A stretch of 64,000 nt of DNA, from positions 3,926,001-3,990,000 of the forward strand of contig NZ_CP087719.1 in assembly GCF_020991085.1 (NCBI RefSeq). Direction: 5' to 3'. The position numbers were made by a program, and so were the translations under genes. Positions 8,100 through 17,100 of the stretch are shown one piece after another; position 1 is the stretch's first letter; each line of letters begins with the position of its first letter. The notes under the pieces are model-generated. The model worked only from the letters and a program-made list of their open reading frames with translations. It had not been told where the DNA came from and ran no database searches. The stretch comes from Roseomonas sp. OT10 (GTDB taxonomy: Bacteria; Pseudomonadota; Alphaproteobacteria; Acetobacterales; Acetobacteraceae).

Positions 8100-9356
8100 T
8101 CAGATCCCCACCGGCCGCCCGGCTGCGACCACGCCCAGGGCATCCGGCTTCAGCACCCGGGCGGACGCCTTCGCCACCGCCTCGCGGGTCAGGGCGGAGA
8201 GGCGCTCGCTGCGTCGGGCCAGCCAGTCCAGTGGTCGTCCGTTGCGGCGCAGGCCGAGCAGGATCGAGGCGGTGCGGCGGCTGTCGGTGAACTGGAGCGG
8301 CAAGCTGCCGGTCAGGTAGGCGACCGCATCCTCCAGCTCCTGCTGCGTGGGCCCGGTCTCGGCCATGCGGGCCCATTCCTGGCGCAGGACCGACAGCGTC
8401 TCCGCGACGCGGGCATTCTCCGTCGCGACCGATCCGACCAGCAGCCCCTGCCCGGCGATCGATTCGAAGCCCGCATAGATGCCGTAGGACAGGCCGCGCT
8501 CCACCCGCACCGACTGCATCAGGCGGGAGGAGAAGCCGCCCCCGCCCAGGACGCGCAGCATCACCTGGGCCGCCTCCCAGTCCGGGTCGCGCACGGGGAT
8601 GCCGGGCTGGCCGAAGAGCATCTGGGACTGCGGCGCATCCACCTCCACCACCTGCACACCCTGCAGGGCGAAGGGCGGCAGGGCGGGCAGCGGCGGCGGC
8701 GGCGCCTCCGGCAGCTCGCCGAACAGCGTGCCGAGCAGGGTGGCGAGGTCGGCCTCGTTGATCGCCCCGGCAGCGGCGACCAGCAGCCCGCCGCGGCGCA
8801 GGTGGCGGGCGGCGGCGGCGCGCATCGCCTCCACCGGCAGCGCGGCGAGGCTTTCGGCCGTGCCGTTGGGCGGGCGGCCATAGGAGCTTTCCGGGAAGGC
8901 CTTCGCCCAGAAGGCGCGGCTGGCCTGGCCGCGCGGGCCTTCCAGGGACTGCCGGGCGCTGGCGATGGCGCGGGCCCGGGTGCGGGCCACGGCGTCCTCG
9001 TCGAAGCGTGGGGCCGTCATGGCCAGGCGGGCCAGGCGCACCGCCTCCGGCAGCGCATCGGTGAGCGCCCGGAAGCCGCCCTCGAAGCCGTCGCGGTCGG
9101 CGCCGAAGTTCAACCCGATGGCGGCATCGCGCAGCGCGTCCTGGAAGGCGGCCGCATCCAGGTCGCCCGCGCCCTCGGTCAGCAGGGCGGCGGCCATGGC
9201 CGCGGCGCCCTCCTGCCCCTCGGGGTCGAGGGCAGCGCCGCCGTCCCAGCCCCAGGAGAGGGAGACGACGGGCACGGAGTGATCCTCGGCCAGCCAGGCG
9301 GTCACGCCATGGCCGGCGACCTCGCGGATCGGGACGGAGAAGGAGGCGGCGGTCAC
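8100..9356 (-). CDS. M16-family peptidase, non-catalytic partner subunit
   Basis: A 418-residue M16 (pitrilysin/processing-peptidase-like) protein. The first domain lacks the zinc motif HxxEH, reading SLSWGWDGGAALDPEGQEG where it should be, as in the inactive partner of paired bacterial M16 proteins. The second domain keeps GGGGFSSRLMQSVRVERGLSYG, which carries the Arg/Tyr substrate pair of this subunit type. The GTG start overlaps the TGA of the upstream catalytic gene (GTGA), so the two subunits are translated together and probably form a heterodimer. No signal peptide is visible on this subunit, unlike its partner, which is a little odd for an exported pair. Confidence 0.85.
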   Translation of the reverse strand: MTAASFSVPIREVAGHGVTAWLAEDHSVPVVSLSWGWDGGAALDPEGQEGAAAMAAALLTEGAGDLDAAAFQDALRDAAIGLNFGADRDGFEGGFRALTDALPEAVRLARLAMTAPRFDEDAVARTRARAIASARQSLEGPRGQASRAFWAKAFPESSYGRPPNGTAESLAALPVEAMRAAAARHLRRGGLLVAAAGAINEADLATLLGTLFGELPEAPPPPLPALPPFALQGVQVVEVDAPQSQMLFGQPGIPVRDPDWEAAQVMLRVLGGGGFSSRLMQSVRVERGLSYGIYAGFESIAGQGLLVGSVATENARVAETLSVLRQEWARMAETGPTQQELEDAVAYLTGSLPLQFTDSRRTASILLGLRRNGRPLDWLARRSERLSALTREAVAKASARVLKPDALGVVAAGRPVGI

Positions 9357-10729
9357 GACGCGCTGACTCCCTCGGGCAGCAGCCATCCGGTGGTGGATGG
9401 GTGGGTGAAGACCGTCCGCGCCGCCGCCTCCACCTGCTCCCGCGTCACGGCGCGGATGCGGGCGGGCCAGTACTCCACCACCTCGGGGCCGAGGCCGATG
9501 GACAGCGCATGGCCGAACAACCTGGGCGCGGTACCCAGCCCGTCCAGCGCCAGCAGCGCGCCGGCGGTCACCTGGCGGCGGGAGCGCGCCACCTCCGCCT
9601 CGGTCACGCCGCCATCGAGGAGGCGGGCGACCTCCGCCTCCATCGCCGCCTCCAGCTTCGCCGGCGCCACGTCGCGGCGGGGCGTGCCGTAGAGCACGAC
9701 GTTGCCGACGCCGAGATCGTCGGAATCGTAATAGCCGCCGGCCTGCACGGCGAGGCCGGTCTCCACCAGCGCCTTGTGCAGGCGGGAGCCCGGGCCGCCG
9801 CCGAGGAGGTGCAGCAGCACCTCCAGCGGATCGGCATGCTCGCTCGCGCCCCAGGTCAGGGTCGGGGCGATCCAGCTCCGCAGATACTGCGCCTCCTGCA
9901 CCTGGGGGTCGTTGCGGACCAGGCGGGCCTCCAGCGGGGCCTCGGGCGGCGGGGCACGGTGGCGGGTGGCGGCCTCGCGGGCCGGTATGCCGCCGTACTC
10001 CGCCTCGACCACCCGGCGCAGCTCGGCCTCGCCGACGGCACCGCAGACCACCAGCACGGCATTGCCCGGGGCGTACCAGCGGCTGTGGAAGTCGAAGAGA
10101 TCCTGGCGGGAGATGGCGCGGATTTCGTCCTGCCAGCCGATGATGGGGCGGCCACGCCAGTGCTGGGCGCCCCACATGGCGGCGTCGTAGGCCTCGCGGA
10201 AGCGGGCGCGGGGATTGGCGTCGGTGCGCTGGCGGCGCTCCTCCAGGATGACGCTGCGCTCGGGCTCGACCTCCGCCTCGGGCAGCAGCGCGCCCTCCAG
10301 CCGGTCCGCCTCCATCATCGCCATCAGCGGCAGGCGGGAGGCCTCGACCGTCTGGTGATAGGCGGTCACGTCGCGGGAGGTGTAGGCGTTGTCCTGCCCA
10401 CCCTCCCGCGCCACGCGCAGGTTGAACTCGCCGGAGGCCACGCGCCGGCTGCCCTTGAACATCATGTGCTCCAGGAAGTGCGCGGTGCCGGACTTCCCAG
10501 ACGGGTCCTCGCCGGAGCCGGCGGCGTAATAGAGGTAGTGCGCCACCACGGGGGCGCGGTGGTTCTCCACATGGACGACACGCAGCCCGTTGGGCAGGCG
10601 CCAGAGCCCGGCATCGAAGAGCCGGCGCTCGCCCGCCGGCAGGCCCGCCGGGAGCTGGGCACGGGCCGCGGGCGGGAGGAGAGGAAGGCTGGCGGCGGCC
10701 GCCAGGGCCGCCCGTCGGGTCAGGGACAT
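9353..10729 (-). CDS. M16-family zinc metallopeptidase, catalytic subunit
   Basis: A 458-residue zinc peptidase. The inverted zinc motif HFLEH is near residue 84, and the third ligand Glu lies in PERSVILEE about 75 residues later. The protein starts MSLTRRAALAAAASLPLLPPAARAQ, a Tat-like or Sec signal peptide, so it is likely periplasmic. It pairs with the non-catalytic subunit downstream through a 4-bp overlap. Bacterial pairs of this kind degrade small peptides; the substrate here is unknown. The initiator ATG at 10729 is fixed by the signal peptide. Confidence 0.9.
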   Translation of the reverse strand: MSLTRRAALAAAASLPLLPPAARAQLPAGLPAGERRLFDAGLWRLPNGLRVVHVENHRAPVVAHYLYYAAGSGEDPSGKSGTAHFLEHMMFKGSRRVASGEFNLRVAREGGQDNAYTSRDVTAYHQTVEASRLPLMAMMEADRLEGALLPEAEVEPERSVILEERRQRTDANPRARFREAYDAAMWGAQHWRGRPIIGWQDEIRAISRQDLFDFHSRWYAPGNAVLVVCGAVGEAELRRVVEAEYGGIPAREAATRHRAPPPEAPLEARLVRNDPQVQEAQYLRSWIAPTLTWGASEHADPLEVLLHLLGGGPGSRLHKALVETGLAVQAGGYYDSDDLGVGNVVLYGTPRRDVAPAKLEAAMEAEVARLLDGGVTEAEVARSRRQVTAGALLALDGLGTAPRLFGHALSIGLGPEVVEYWPARIRAVTREQVEAAARTVFTHPSTTGWLLPEGVSAS

Positions 10730-10979
10730 CGTATAACCCAGAATGGGGCGTCGGCAGGCTTTATGCCAGCGGGGATGGCCTCGGGGGCGGGTTGCGGGCG
10801 ACGCGGGCGTCGGCCGGACGGTCCGGGGGCACCCGCCCCGTCCGGGCCAGCAGCACCACGGCAACGCGCTTCGTGGCCTGCTCGTCGTTGCGTTGCGCCC
10901 CTGGCGCCGGGCCGGACCACCGTGCAGCAGACGCGCCGCACGGGCCGATGCCGGGCGCCTTCCCGCCGCATACGCGCGA
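10730..10979. other. Non-coding spacer upstream of the M16 operon
   Basis: About 250 bp between the M16 operon start and repeat copy C. I see no convincing ORF, RNA gene or strong palindrome. It presumably holds the minus-strand promoter of the peptidase operon, but no clear -35/-10 pair could be assigned. Confidence 0.4.
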
Positions 10980-11382
10980 CATGATGCGTTGACGTCTGGC
11001 GGACTGGTGCCCGTGGCCCGGGGGCAAGGCTCCACCTCGCCCCCGTACCCCCACTCCGCCAGGACCCTGCGGGCCCTGGACCCGATCAGCGCTGCCGCGC
11101 GGCTGTCTGTGACGGGGTCACAGCGCCGAGGAGCCATGCTCCTCGGCGGGTACGGCCGCAGCACTCGCTGACGCCTTTGACGCTTTTCCAGAGTCCCGCC
11201 TGTCCGAGCTCCGTCAGGGTTCAGCCCGCAGGCTGACACCCACCGGAAGCACCAAACTCCCAGCGGGGGCCGGGGCCCGCTTGTGGCCCCGGCAGGGGAG
11301 GGTCTGGGAGGGGACGGCGTCCCCTCCCGGTCCCACGCCGGAACACCACAGCACAACGGGTCAGGTCGTCCTGCCGTCCGGA
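10980..11382 (+). repeat. Mosaic intergenic repeat, copy C
   Basis: A third copy with the full block order. Its distal end abuts the stop of the Bug receptor gene on the minus strand. Hairpins lie at 11124-11148 (arm CGCCGAGGAGC) and 11306-11328 (GGGAGGGGACG / CGTCCCCTCCC), nearly identical to copy B. Confidence 0.8.
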
Positions 11383-12372
11383 TCAGTCCGGCGAGATCCC
11401 CGCATCCCGCACCACGGTGGCCCAGCGTTGCAGTTCCGTCCCGACGAAGCGGCGGAAGGTCTCAGCCTCGCCGCCGACCGGAAAGAGTGCCTGCGCCCGA
11501 AGCATCTCCTGGGTCGCGGGCTCCCGGAGCCAAGCATTGGCGGCGGCGGCGAAGCGGGCGGTCAGCTCCGGGGTCATGGCGGGCGGTCCGAACAGCCCGT
11601 ACCACAGGGTCACGCTCGCATCCGGCACGCCCGCCTCGTCCAGGGTCGGGACCTCGGGCGCCTCGGTCGAGCGGCGGTCGGCGCCGATCGCCAGCGCCCG
11701 CACCTGTCCCTCGCGCATCAGCGGCAGCGCCACCGGGACGGGCAGCATCATCGCCGCCACGCGCCGGCCGATCAGGTCCTGCACCGCCGGGGCGGTGCCG
11801 CGATAGGGGATGTGGGTCAGGTCGACCCCGGCCCGCAGCTTGAACAGCTCCATCGTCATGTGCTGCGCCGTGCCGTTCCCGGGCGAGGCATAGTCCAGCG
11901 CCCCCGGCCGCGCCCGGGCCAGCGCGACCAGCTCCGCCACGCTGCGGGCGGGCACGTCCGGCTGCACCACCAGCAGGACGTGGCCCTCGGCCAGGCGCAG
12001 GATCGGCGTGAAGCTGCTGCCGGGGTCGTAGGGCAGCGACTTCATCAGCGGCGGGCTCATCACGAAGGGCACGCCCTGGATCATCAGCATGCGCCCGTCT
12101 GGCGCCGCCCGCGCCACGGCGCCCGAGCCGATCACGCCGCTGGCGCCGGCGCGGTTGTCCACCACCACGGGCTGGCCCAGACGTGCCTGGAGGAAGGGCG
12201 CCAGCAGCCGCGCGAGCAGGTCCTGCGTCGTCCCCGGGGTGAAGGGGACGACGAAGGTAACCGGCCCGTCGGGCTGAATCCCCTGGGCCTGCGCCACCTG
12301 GGCCTGCGCCCCAACCAGCGCGAGGCCGCCAAGGCCGGCGACCGCACCCAGGGCCTGTCTGCGTCGCAGCAT
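11383..12372 (-). CDS. Bug/TctC-family periplasmic solute receptor (1)
   Basis: A 329-residue tripartite-tricarboxylate-transporter-type binding protein. The signal peptide MLRRRQALGAVAGLGGLALV ends near AQAQ. The mature protein has the family pattern: FVVPFTPGTTQDLLARLL, QPVVVDNRAGASG, the YASPGNGTAQHM ligand loop, HIPYRGTAPAVQDLIG and EVPTLDEAG. These receptors bind carboxylates (often aromatic or dicarboxylic acids) in the periplasm; no TctA/TctB membrane partner is present here. It lies 36 bp downstream of a second, closely similar receptor gene, so the two look like a tandem duplication in one minus-strand operon. Confidence 0.88.
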   Translation of the reverse strand: MLRRRQALGAVAGLGGLALVGAQAQVAQAQGIQPDGPVTFVVPFTPGTTQDLLARLLAPFLQARLGQPVVVDNRAGASGVIGSGAVARAAPDGRMLMIQGVPFVMSPPLMKSLPYDPGSSFTPILRLAEGHVLLVVQPDVPARSVAELVALARARPGALDYASPGNGTAQHMTMELFKLRAGVDLTHIPYRGTAPAVQDLIGRRVAAMMLPVPVALPLMREGQVRALAIGADRRSTEAPEVPTLDEAGVPDASVTLWYGLFGPPAMTPELTARFAAAANAWLREPATQEMLRAQALFPVGGEAETFRRFVGTELQRWATVVRDAGISPD

Positions 12373-12408
12373 GCTCGGAACCTCCTCCCTCCTGTCGCGG
12401 GCGGATCG

Positions 12409-13389
12409 TCAGTCCGCCTTGATGTTCCCCTCGCGGATCACGCGGCCCCACAGCGCGATGTCGGACACGATCTGTGCCCGGAACGCCTCCGGCGTGCCGC
12501 CATCGGGCGTCATGCCCTGCGAGCGCAGCCGTTCCCGCGTTTCCGGCAATGCCAGCCAGGCGTTGACCTCCGCGTTCAGCCGCGCGATCAGCTCGGGCGG
12601 CATGCCGGGCGGGCCGAAGAGCCCGTACCACAGCGTCACGTTCTGCATGGGGAAGCCCGCCTCGGCGAAGGTCGGCACCTCCGGCGCCTCCTCGGCGCGC
12701 CGCTCGCTGCCGACCGCGAGGATGCGGATCTGCCCGTCCTTCGCCAGCGGCAGGGCGACGTGGATCGGCAGCATCATCGCATCCACCCGCCGCCCGATCA
12801 GGTCCTGCACGGCCTGGGCGGAGCCGCGATAGGGGACGTGCAGCAGGTCCAGCCGGTTGGTGAGCTTGAACAGCTCCATGATCATGTGGTGCGGCGTGCC
12901 GCTGCCCGGCGAGGCGTAGCTCAGCGCGCCCGGCTGCGCCCGGGCCAGCTCCACGAAGCCGCGCAGGTCGCGCGCCGGGGAGTCCGGCTTCACCGCGAGC
13001 ACGACCAGCCCGCTGGCCAGGCGCACGATGAAGCTGAAGCCGGCCACGGGATCGTAGGGCAGGTTCGGCGTCAGCCCCGGGCTGGTGACGAAGGGATCGC
13101 CGAGGACCAGCAGGGTGCGCCCGTCCGGCGCCGCGCGGTTCACCGCCTGGGCGGCGATCATGCCGCTGGCCCCGGTGCGGTTGTCCACCACCACGGGCTG
13201 ACCCAGCCGCGCCTGGAGGAAGGGCGACATCAGCCGAGCCAGGATGTCGTTGCCGGTGCCGGGGGTCGAGCCGACGATCAGGGCCACCGGCCCGTCCGGC
13301 TGGCGCGCCGGCTGCGCGCGCAGGGTCAGGGGGGCGAAGGCGGCCAGGCCCAGGGAGGCGACGGCGGCGGCGCGGCGTCGGGTCAGCAT
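12409..13389 (-). CDS. Bug/TctC-family periplasmic solute receptor (2)
   Basis: A 326-residue paralogue of the downstream receptor. Shared strings include QARLGQPVVVDNR, VQDLIGRRV, AAMM/DAMM and VTLWYGLFGPP. The signal peptide MLTRRRAAAVASLGLAAFAPL has a twin-arginine-like start. The ATG at 13389 was chosen because it begins the signal peptide; an upstream in-frame ATG at 13464 adds a non-homologous extension. It sits between the amidohydrolase gene and receptor 1, and the two may recognise different pathway substrates. Confidence 0.88.
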   Translation of the reverse strand: MLTRRRAAAVASLGLAAFAPLTLRAQPARQPDGPVALIVGSTPGTGNDILARLMSPFLQARLGQPVVVDNRTGASGMIAAQAVNRAAPDGRTLLVLGDPFVTSPGLTPNLPYDPVAGFSFIVRLASGLVVLAVKPDSPARDLRGFVELARAQPGALSYASPGSGTPHHMIMELFKLTNRLDLLHVPYRGSAQAVQDLIGRRVDAMMLPIHVALPLAKDGQIRILAVGSERRAEEAPEVPTFAEAGFPMQNVTLWYGLFGPPGMPPELIARLNAEVNAWLALPETRERLRSQGMTPDGGTPEAFRAQIVSDIALWGRVIREGNIKAD

Positions 13390-13504
13390 GCTTCGGACGA
13401 TCCTCGTTCTTGCTTGCTTGGTGCCGGCCTCCCCCTGTCGGGAGGCCGGGGAAGTCGGCCGCACGGCCGGGCAGGCGGTCCCGCCGCCGCGCCCGGCCCC
13501 GCGG

Positions 13505-14527
13505 TCAGCGCGGCGTCAGGCCGAAGAAGGCCTCGGCGTTGCGGTAGTTGATCTTCTGCCGGTCCGCGTCGGACATCTCGATGCTCTCCAGCACCTTGAT
13601 CGTCTCGCGGATGTAGCCGGGGCCGCGCTCCGGATCGAAGGGGCAGTCGGAGGCGAAGAGCACCTTGTCCGCGCCGTAGAACTCCAGTCCGCAGACGGTG
13701 GCGGCGCGCGAGCCGAAGACGGCGCTGTCCGCCCAGAAGTCCTTGAAGTACTCCAGCGGCCGCCGCTTCAGCCCGGCGAGGACGTGGCTCAGATCCTCGT
13801 CCGTGGTGCGCTTGCCGAGCTGGTCCCAGCCCGGGCCGACGCGGCCCTCGAAGTACGGCACCATCGCGCCCAGGTGGTGCGCCAGGAGCTTGAGGTTCGG
13901 CAGCTTGTCCATCACCCCGCCGAAGACCAGCCGGGCCATGGCGGCGCTGGTCTCGTAGGGCCAGCCGAAGGTCCACCAGATCTCGTACTTCGACTTGCTC
14001 TCGGTGATGTAGTCGGGCAGCTCGTTGCCGCGCGACGGGTGCAGCGCGATCGGCCGGTCGTACTTCGCCGCGACCTCGAAGATTGGCAGGAAGCGTTCGT
14101 CGTCCAGCGGCACGCCGTTGATGTTGCTGTGGATCTGCAACCCGTTCATGCCCAGGTCGCGGAAGGCGCGCTCCGCCTCCCGCACCGCGGCGTCCGGGTC
14201 GTTCATGGGCAGCGAGCCGACGAAGCCCGCGAAGCGGTCGGGGTGCCTGCGCACCAGCTCCGCCAGCCCGTCATTGGCCAGGCGCGCCAGCTCCACGGAG
14301 ACCGCCGGCTCGCCCAGCTGCTCCAGCGGCGGCATGCCGAGCGAGATGACCTGGGTGTAGTCGTGGTGGCGGAACTGGTCCATGACCCGGAACCGCTCCT
14401 CCAGGTCGTAGATCGCGGGGATGCCGCGCATGCGGGAGCCGATGTTGCGCGCCGACCCTTCGAGGGTCTGCATGCGGTCCCAGAGCGGCTTGGGGAAGAA
14501 GTGGCAGAAGGCGTCGACGTAGCGCAC
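13505..14527 (-). CDS. Amidohydrolase-2 family enzyme (ACMSD/aromatic-acid decarboxylase-like)
   Basis: A 340-residue metal-dependent TIM-barrel enzyme of the ACMSD/gamma-resorcylate decarboxylase group. Seen: VDAFCHFFP at the N-terminus (the family's metal-site strand, here with His spacing HxF rather than the usual HxH), SLPMNDPDAAVREAERA, GLQIHSNINGVPLDD, ALHPSRG, LLAHHLGAMVPYF, and FASDCPFDPERGPGYIRE with the Asp metal ligand. The family decarboxylates or hydrolyses ring-derived carboxylates. The start chosen is the GTG at 14527 (VRYVDAFCHFFP); the upstream ATG extension is unlike the family. Neighbouring monooxygenase, aldolase and IclR genes support a role in aromatic acid breakdown. 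Confidence 0.82.
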   Translation of the reverse strand: MRYVDAFCHFFPKPLWDRMQTLEGSARNIGSRMRGIPAIYDLEERFRVMDQFRHHDYTQVISLGMPPLEQLGEPAVSVELARLANDGLAELVRRHPDRFAGFVGSLPMNDPDAAVREAERAFRDLGMNGLQIHSNINGVPLDDERFLPIFEVAAKYDRPIALHPSRGNELPDYITESKSKYEIWWTFGWPYETSAAMARLVFGGVMDKLPNLKLLAHHLGAMVPYFEGRVGPGWDQLGKRTTDEDLSHVLAGLKRRPLEYFKDFWADSAVFGSRAATVCGLEFYGADKVLFASDCPFDPERGPGYIRETIKVLESIEMSDADRQKINYRNAEAFFGLTPR

Positions 14528-14670
14528 GGCGTTCCTCGGCTGTTGTGGGCGGGCAGGATGCGCGACCCGGCCCCGGCAGGCCATGCGGATCGCTGGGTTC
14601 CGTCACGGATGCCGCCGCCCCCATGGCAGCGGTCCCGGTGGCGTGCCAGGGGGCGTGTCGGGGCGGCGTG

Positions 14671-15405
14671 TCAGGGCGCGGCGCGGTCCGGCACCCCGGC
14701 GCGACGGCACCAGTAGTCCCAGGCACGCCCGAAGCCCTCGCCGGGCAGGCCGTGCAGCAGGCGGGCGTTGATCTTCTCCACCTCGCCGGGGGAGAGGAAG
14801 GTCACCTCGCCCAGGCGGCCCGCGCGCTCCTGGAGCGAGGCGTTCACCTCCAGGTAGACGGCGGTATAGACCGCCTCGCGCACCGAGCGGCCGATGGTGG
14901 TGGAGCCATGGCCGCGCATCAGCACGGCGTTGCCGTCGCCCAGCCCGGCGGCGAGGTCGCGGCCCATGGGCATGTCGCAGACCAGCAGGGTGGTGTCGCC
15001 GAAGCGCCGGCGCGAATCCCAGACCGGCACCTCCGCGCCGATGGTGGCGCAGCTGTGCATGACGGGCCGCAGCCTCTCCTGCACGACGCTGTAGGCGACG
15101 ACGGTGCGGCTGTGGCTGTGCACCACGGACATGACGTCCGGCCGCGCCTCGTAGAGGGCGCCGTGGATGGAGCGCTCCAGGAAGGGCTTGCGCGCGCCGG
15201 GCGACAGCGGCGTGCCGTCCAGCGCGTACTCCTCGATATCCTCGAACTCCACCAGCTCGGGCGAGCGGGCGCGCGCCAGCAGGTAGCGGGCGGGGTCGTC
15301 CGGATGCCGGGCGCTGACATGGCCGAAGGCGTCGCAGACGCCCTCGTTCGCCAGGATCCGGCTGGCGGCGACAAGATCCCGGGCAAGTTCATCGCGTTGC
15401 GACAT
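14671..15405 (-). CDS. Class II aldolase/adducin-family protein
   Basis: A 244-residue cytosolic zinc enzyme of the fuculose-phosphate-aldolase fold. Motifs: SRILANEGVCDAFGHVSARHPDD near the N-terminus, SVVHSHSRTVVAYS (two zinc His) and LMRGHGSTTIGRSVREAVYTAVYLE (third zinc His). In catabolic clusters this fold often serves as a hydroxy-acid decarboxylase or aldolase on ring-hydroxylation products. The ATG at 15405 overlaps the stop of the upstream monooxygenase gene (TGATG), so they are coupled. The substrate is not known. Confidence 0.85.
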   Translation of the reverse strand: MSQRDELARDLVAASRILANEGVCDAFGHVSARHPDDPARYLLARARSPELVEFEDIEEYALDGTPLSPGARKPFLERSIHGALYEARPDVMSVVHSHSRTVVAYSVVQERLRPVMHSCATIGAEVPVWDSRRRFGDTTLLVCDMPMGRDLAAGLGDGNAVLMRGHGSTTIGRSVREAVYTAVYLEVNASLQERAGRLGEVTFLSPGEVEKINARLLHGLPGEGFGRAWDYWCRRAGVPDRAAP

Positions 15406-17033
15406 CAGGGCCTCCCTCCATGGCCCGTGGCGGTATCGGCCAGGGCGGCGGCATCGGCGGGCGGCGCGTTGCCGCGCCAGACGACGTGCAGGTCGGGGCG
15501 CAGCAGCAACAGGTCGTGGCCATAGACCGCGCGCGCCGCCTCCTCGGCGATGTCCAGCACCGCCAGCGGCGCGCCGCGGGCGCGGAAGGCGGCCTCCAGC
15601 GCGTCGGTCTCCGCCCGGGTGCCGCCCAGGCGCAGCAGGGCGTAGCCGCTGTCGGGGATGTGGTCCTGGATGGCCGAGCCGTCGCGCATCCAGACATGCG
15701 GCAGCCGCGCGCCTGGCCAGGTGGTCGGGTGGTACTCGCGGAACAGGTGCTCCGGCCCGCCCGGGACGTTGTCGATGATCGGGCTGTCGACGTAGCGGTA
15801 GCCCAGCTCCGCCCCGATCATCTCGTTGGTCTTGCGCTGCTCCACCTCCGCGACATGGGCGAGGTTGTCGCGCGCGGCCTGTCCCGCAGGGGTCTCGTCG
15901 CGGATTTCCGGCCGCCACTGCGAGCGCCACTTGCGCCGGCCGAGCGAGGCATAGCGCGAGGCGCCGACATTGCGCTCGCCCACCTGGCGCCGCTCGACCT
16001 CGTACGAGCGGAGCAGGTTCGGCCCGCCCCAGCCGCGCAGCGTCGCCGCCAGCTTCCAGGACAGGTCGAAGGCGTCGCCCACGCCCGTGTTCATGCCCAG
16101 CCCCCCGGTCGGGATCACCAGATGCGCGGAATCCCCGGCCAGGAAGACGCGTCCCTCGCCGTAGCGGTCGGCCAGCAGCAGGTTCTGCCGCCATTCGCCG
16201 CAATAGAGCATCTCGTAGCGGACGGGCGTGCCGACGACGCTCTCGAACTGCGCCTGCATCGCCGCGTCGCTCTCGACGACGGCGTGCAGCGTCCAGTGGC
16301 GGGTGGAATCCTGCATGATCAGGAAGCTCGCCCGGTCGTCGGCCACGTGGTAGTGCCGGCCGCGCCCGGGGCCGTCACCGAGCGGCAGGCGGTCGAACAG
16401 CTCGTCGCAGCGGTACAGCGCCTGGCGGAGCTGCAGCAGGTTGCCCTCGCCGCGCAGGCGGATGCCGAGCTGGCGGCGGACCTGGCTCGCGCCGCCGTCG
16501 CAGCCGACGAGGTAGTCCGCGCGCAGGGTGCGGGTGTCGCCGTCGGGCGCGCGCAGCATGGCCGAGACGCCTTCGGCATCCTGGGCGAATTCCAGGAACT
16601 GGTGGCCATAGAGCAGGGTGACGCCGGGCAGCCCCTCCGCCACGGACTTCAGCAGCGGCTCCAGCGTGTACTGGGAGATGAGCTGGTAGGGCTCGGCCGG
16701 CTGGGTGCCGTCATGCGTGGCGGCCAGGGTGGCGCGCGCCTCCTCCACCGAGGGGTAGGGCAGGCGCAGCAGCGGCGGCTCCACCATGGAGAGGATGACG
16801 AAGACATCCATCGGCACGTCGGCGCGCAGCCCGGCGGCGCGGATGCGCTCCGACAGGCCGATGCGCCGGTACAGCTCCATGGTGCGGGCGTTGCACCGCT
16901 CCATCTTGGGCAGGAACTCGGGATGCGGCTTCTGCTCGACCAGGGTGCAGCGGATGCCGCGGCGCCCGAGGTCCACGGCCAGGGTCAGGCCGACCGGGCC
17001 GCCGCCGATGATGAGGACCTCGCTGTCCGGCAT
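15405..17033 (-). CDS. FAD-dependent aromatic monooxygenase (PheA/TfdB/MhpA type)
   Basis: A 542-residue flavin hydroxylase that would insert oxygen into an aromatic ring using NAD(P)H and O2. The N-terminal dinucleotide fold is EVLIIGGGPVGLTLAVDLGRRG. The middle motif DYLVGCDGGASQVRRQLGI is the DG motif of this class. RVFLAGDSAHLVIPTGGLGMNTGVGDAFDLSWKLA is the GD motif for FAD. The extended C-terminal thioredoxin-like tail (~430-542) matches the PheA/MhpA subgroup. The start at 17033 (MPDSEVLIIGG) has GAAGGGA upstream, whereas an in-frame ATG at 17084 adds a non-homologous leader. Two-gene unit with the aldolase-type gene; probably under the divergently positioned IclR-type control region. 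Confidence 0.88.
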   Translation of the reverse strand: MPDSEVLIIGGGPVGLTLAVDLGRRGIRCTLVEQKPHPEFLPKMERCNARTMELYRRIGLSERIRAAGLRADVPMDVFVILSMVEPPLLRLPYPSVEEARATLAATHDGTQPAEPYQLISQYTLEPLLKSVAEGLPGVTLLYGHQFLEFAQDAEGVSAMLRAPDGDTRTLRADYLVGCDGGASQVRRQLGIRLRGEGNLLQLRQALYRCDELFDRLPLGDGPGRGRHYHVADDRASFLIMQDSTRHWTLHAVVESDAAMQAQFESVVGTPVRYEMLYCGEWRQNLLLADRYGEGRVFLAGDSAHLVIPTGGLGMNTGVGDAFDLSWKLAATLRGWGGPNLLRSYEVERRQVGERNVGASRYASLGRRKWRSQWRPEIRDETPAGQAARDNLAHVAEVEQRKTNEMIGAELGYRYVDSPIIDNVPGGPEHLFREYHPTTWPGARLPHVWMRDGSAIQDHIPDSGYALLRLGGTRAETDALEAAFRARGAPLAVLDIAEEAARAVYGHDLLLLRPDLHVVWRGNAPPADAAALADTATGHGGRP

Positions 17034-17100
17034 GGCGTTCCCTTCGCTTTCGGGGAACAAAGCTCCATCCTTGAACGGGGTCAAGTCCCAATATTCAGGA

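Noticed and set aside
7998-9692. A 564-codon plus-strand ORF across the M16 genes
   Set aside because: Antisense shadow; the minus strand encodes two recognisable peptidase subunits with an HxxEH motif and coupled starts.
14528-14670. A possible small gene between the amidohydrolase and aldolase genes
   Set aside because: The open frames here are extensions of the neighbours or Arg/Ala-rich shadows; nothing supports an independent gene.
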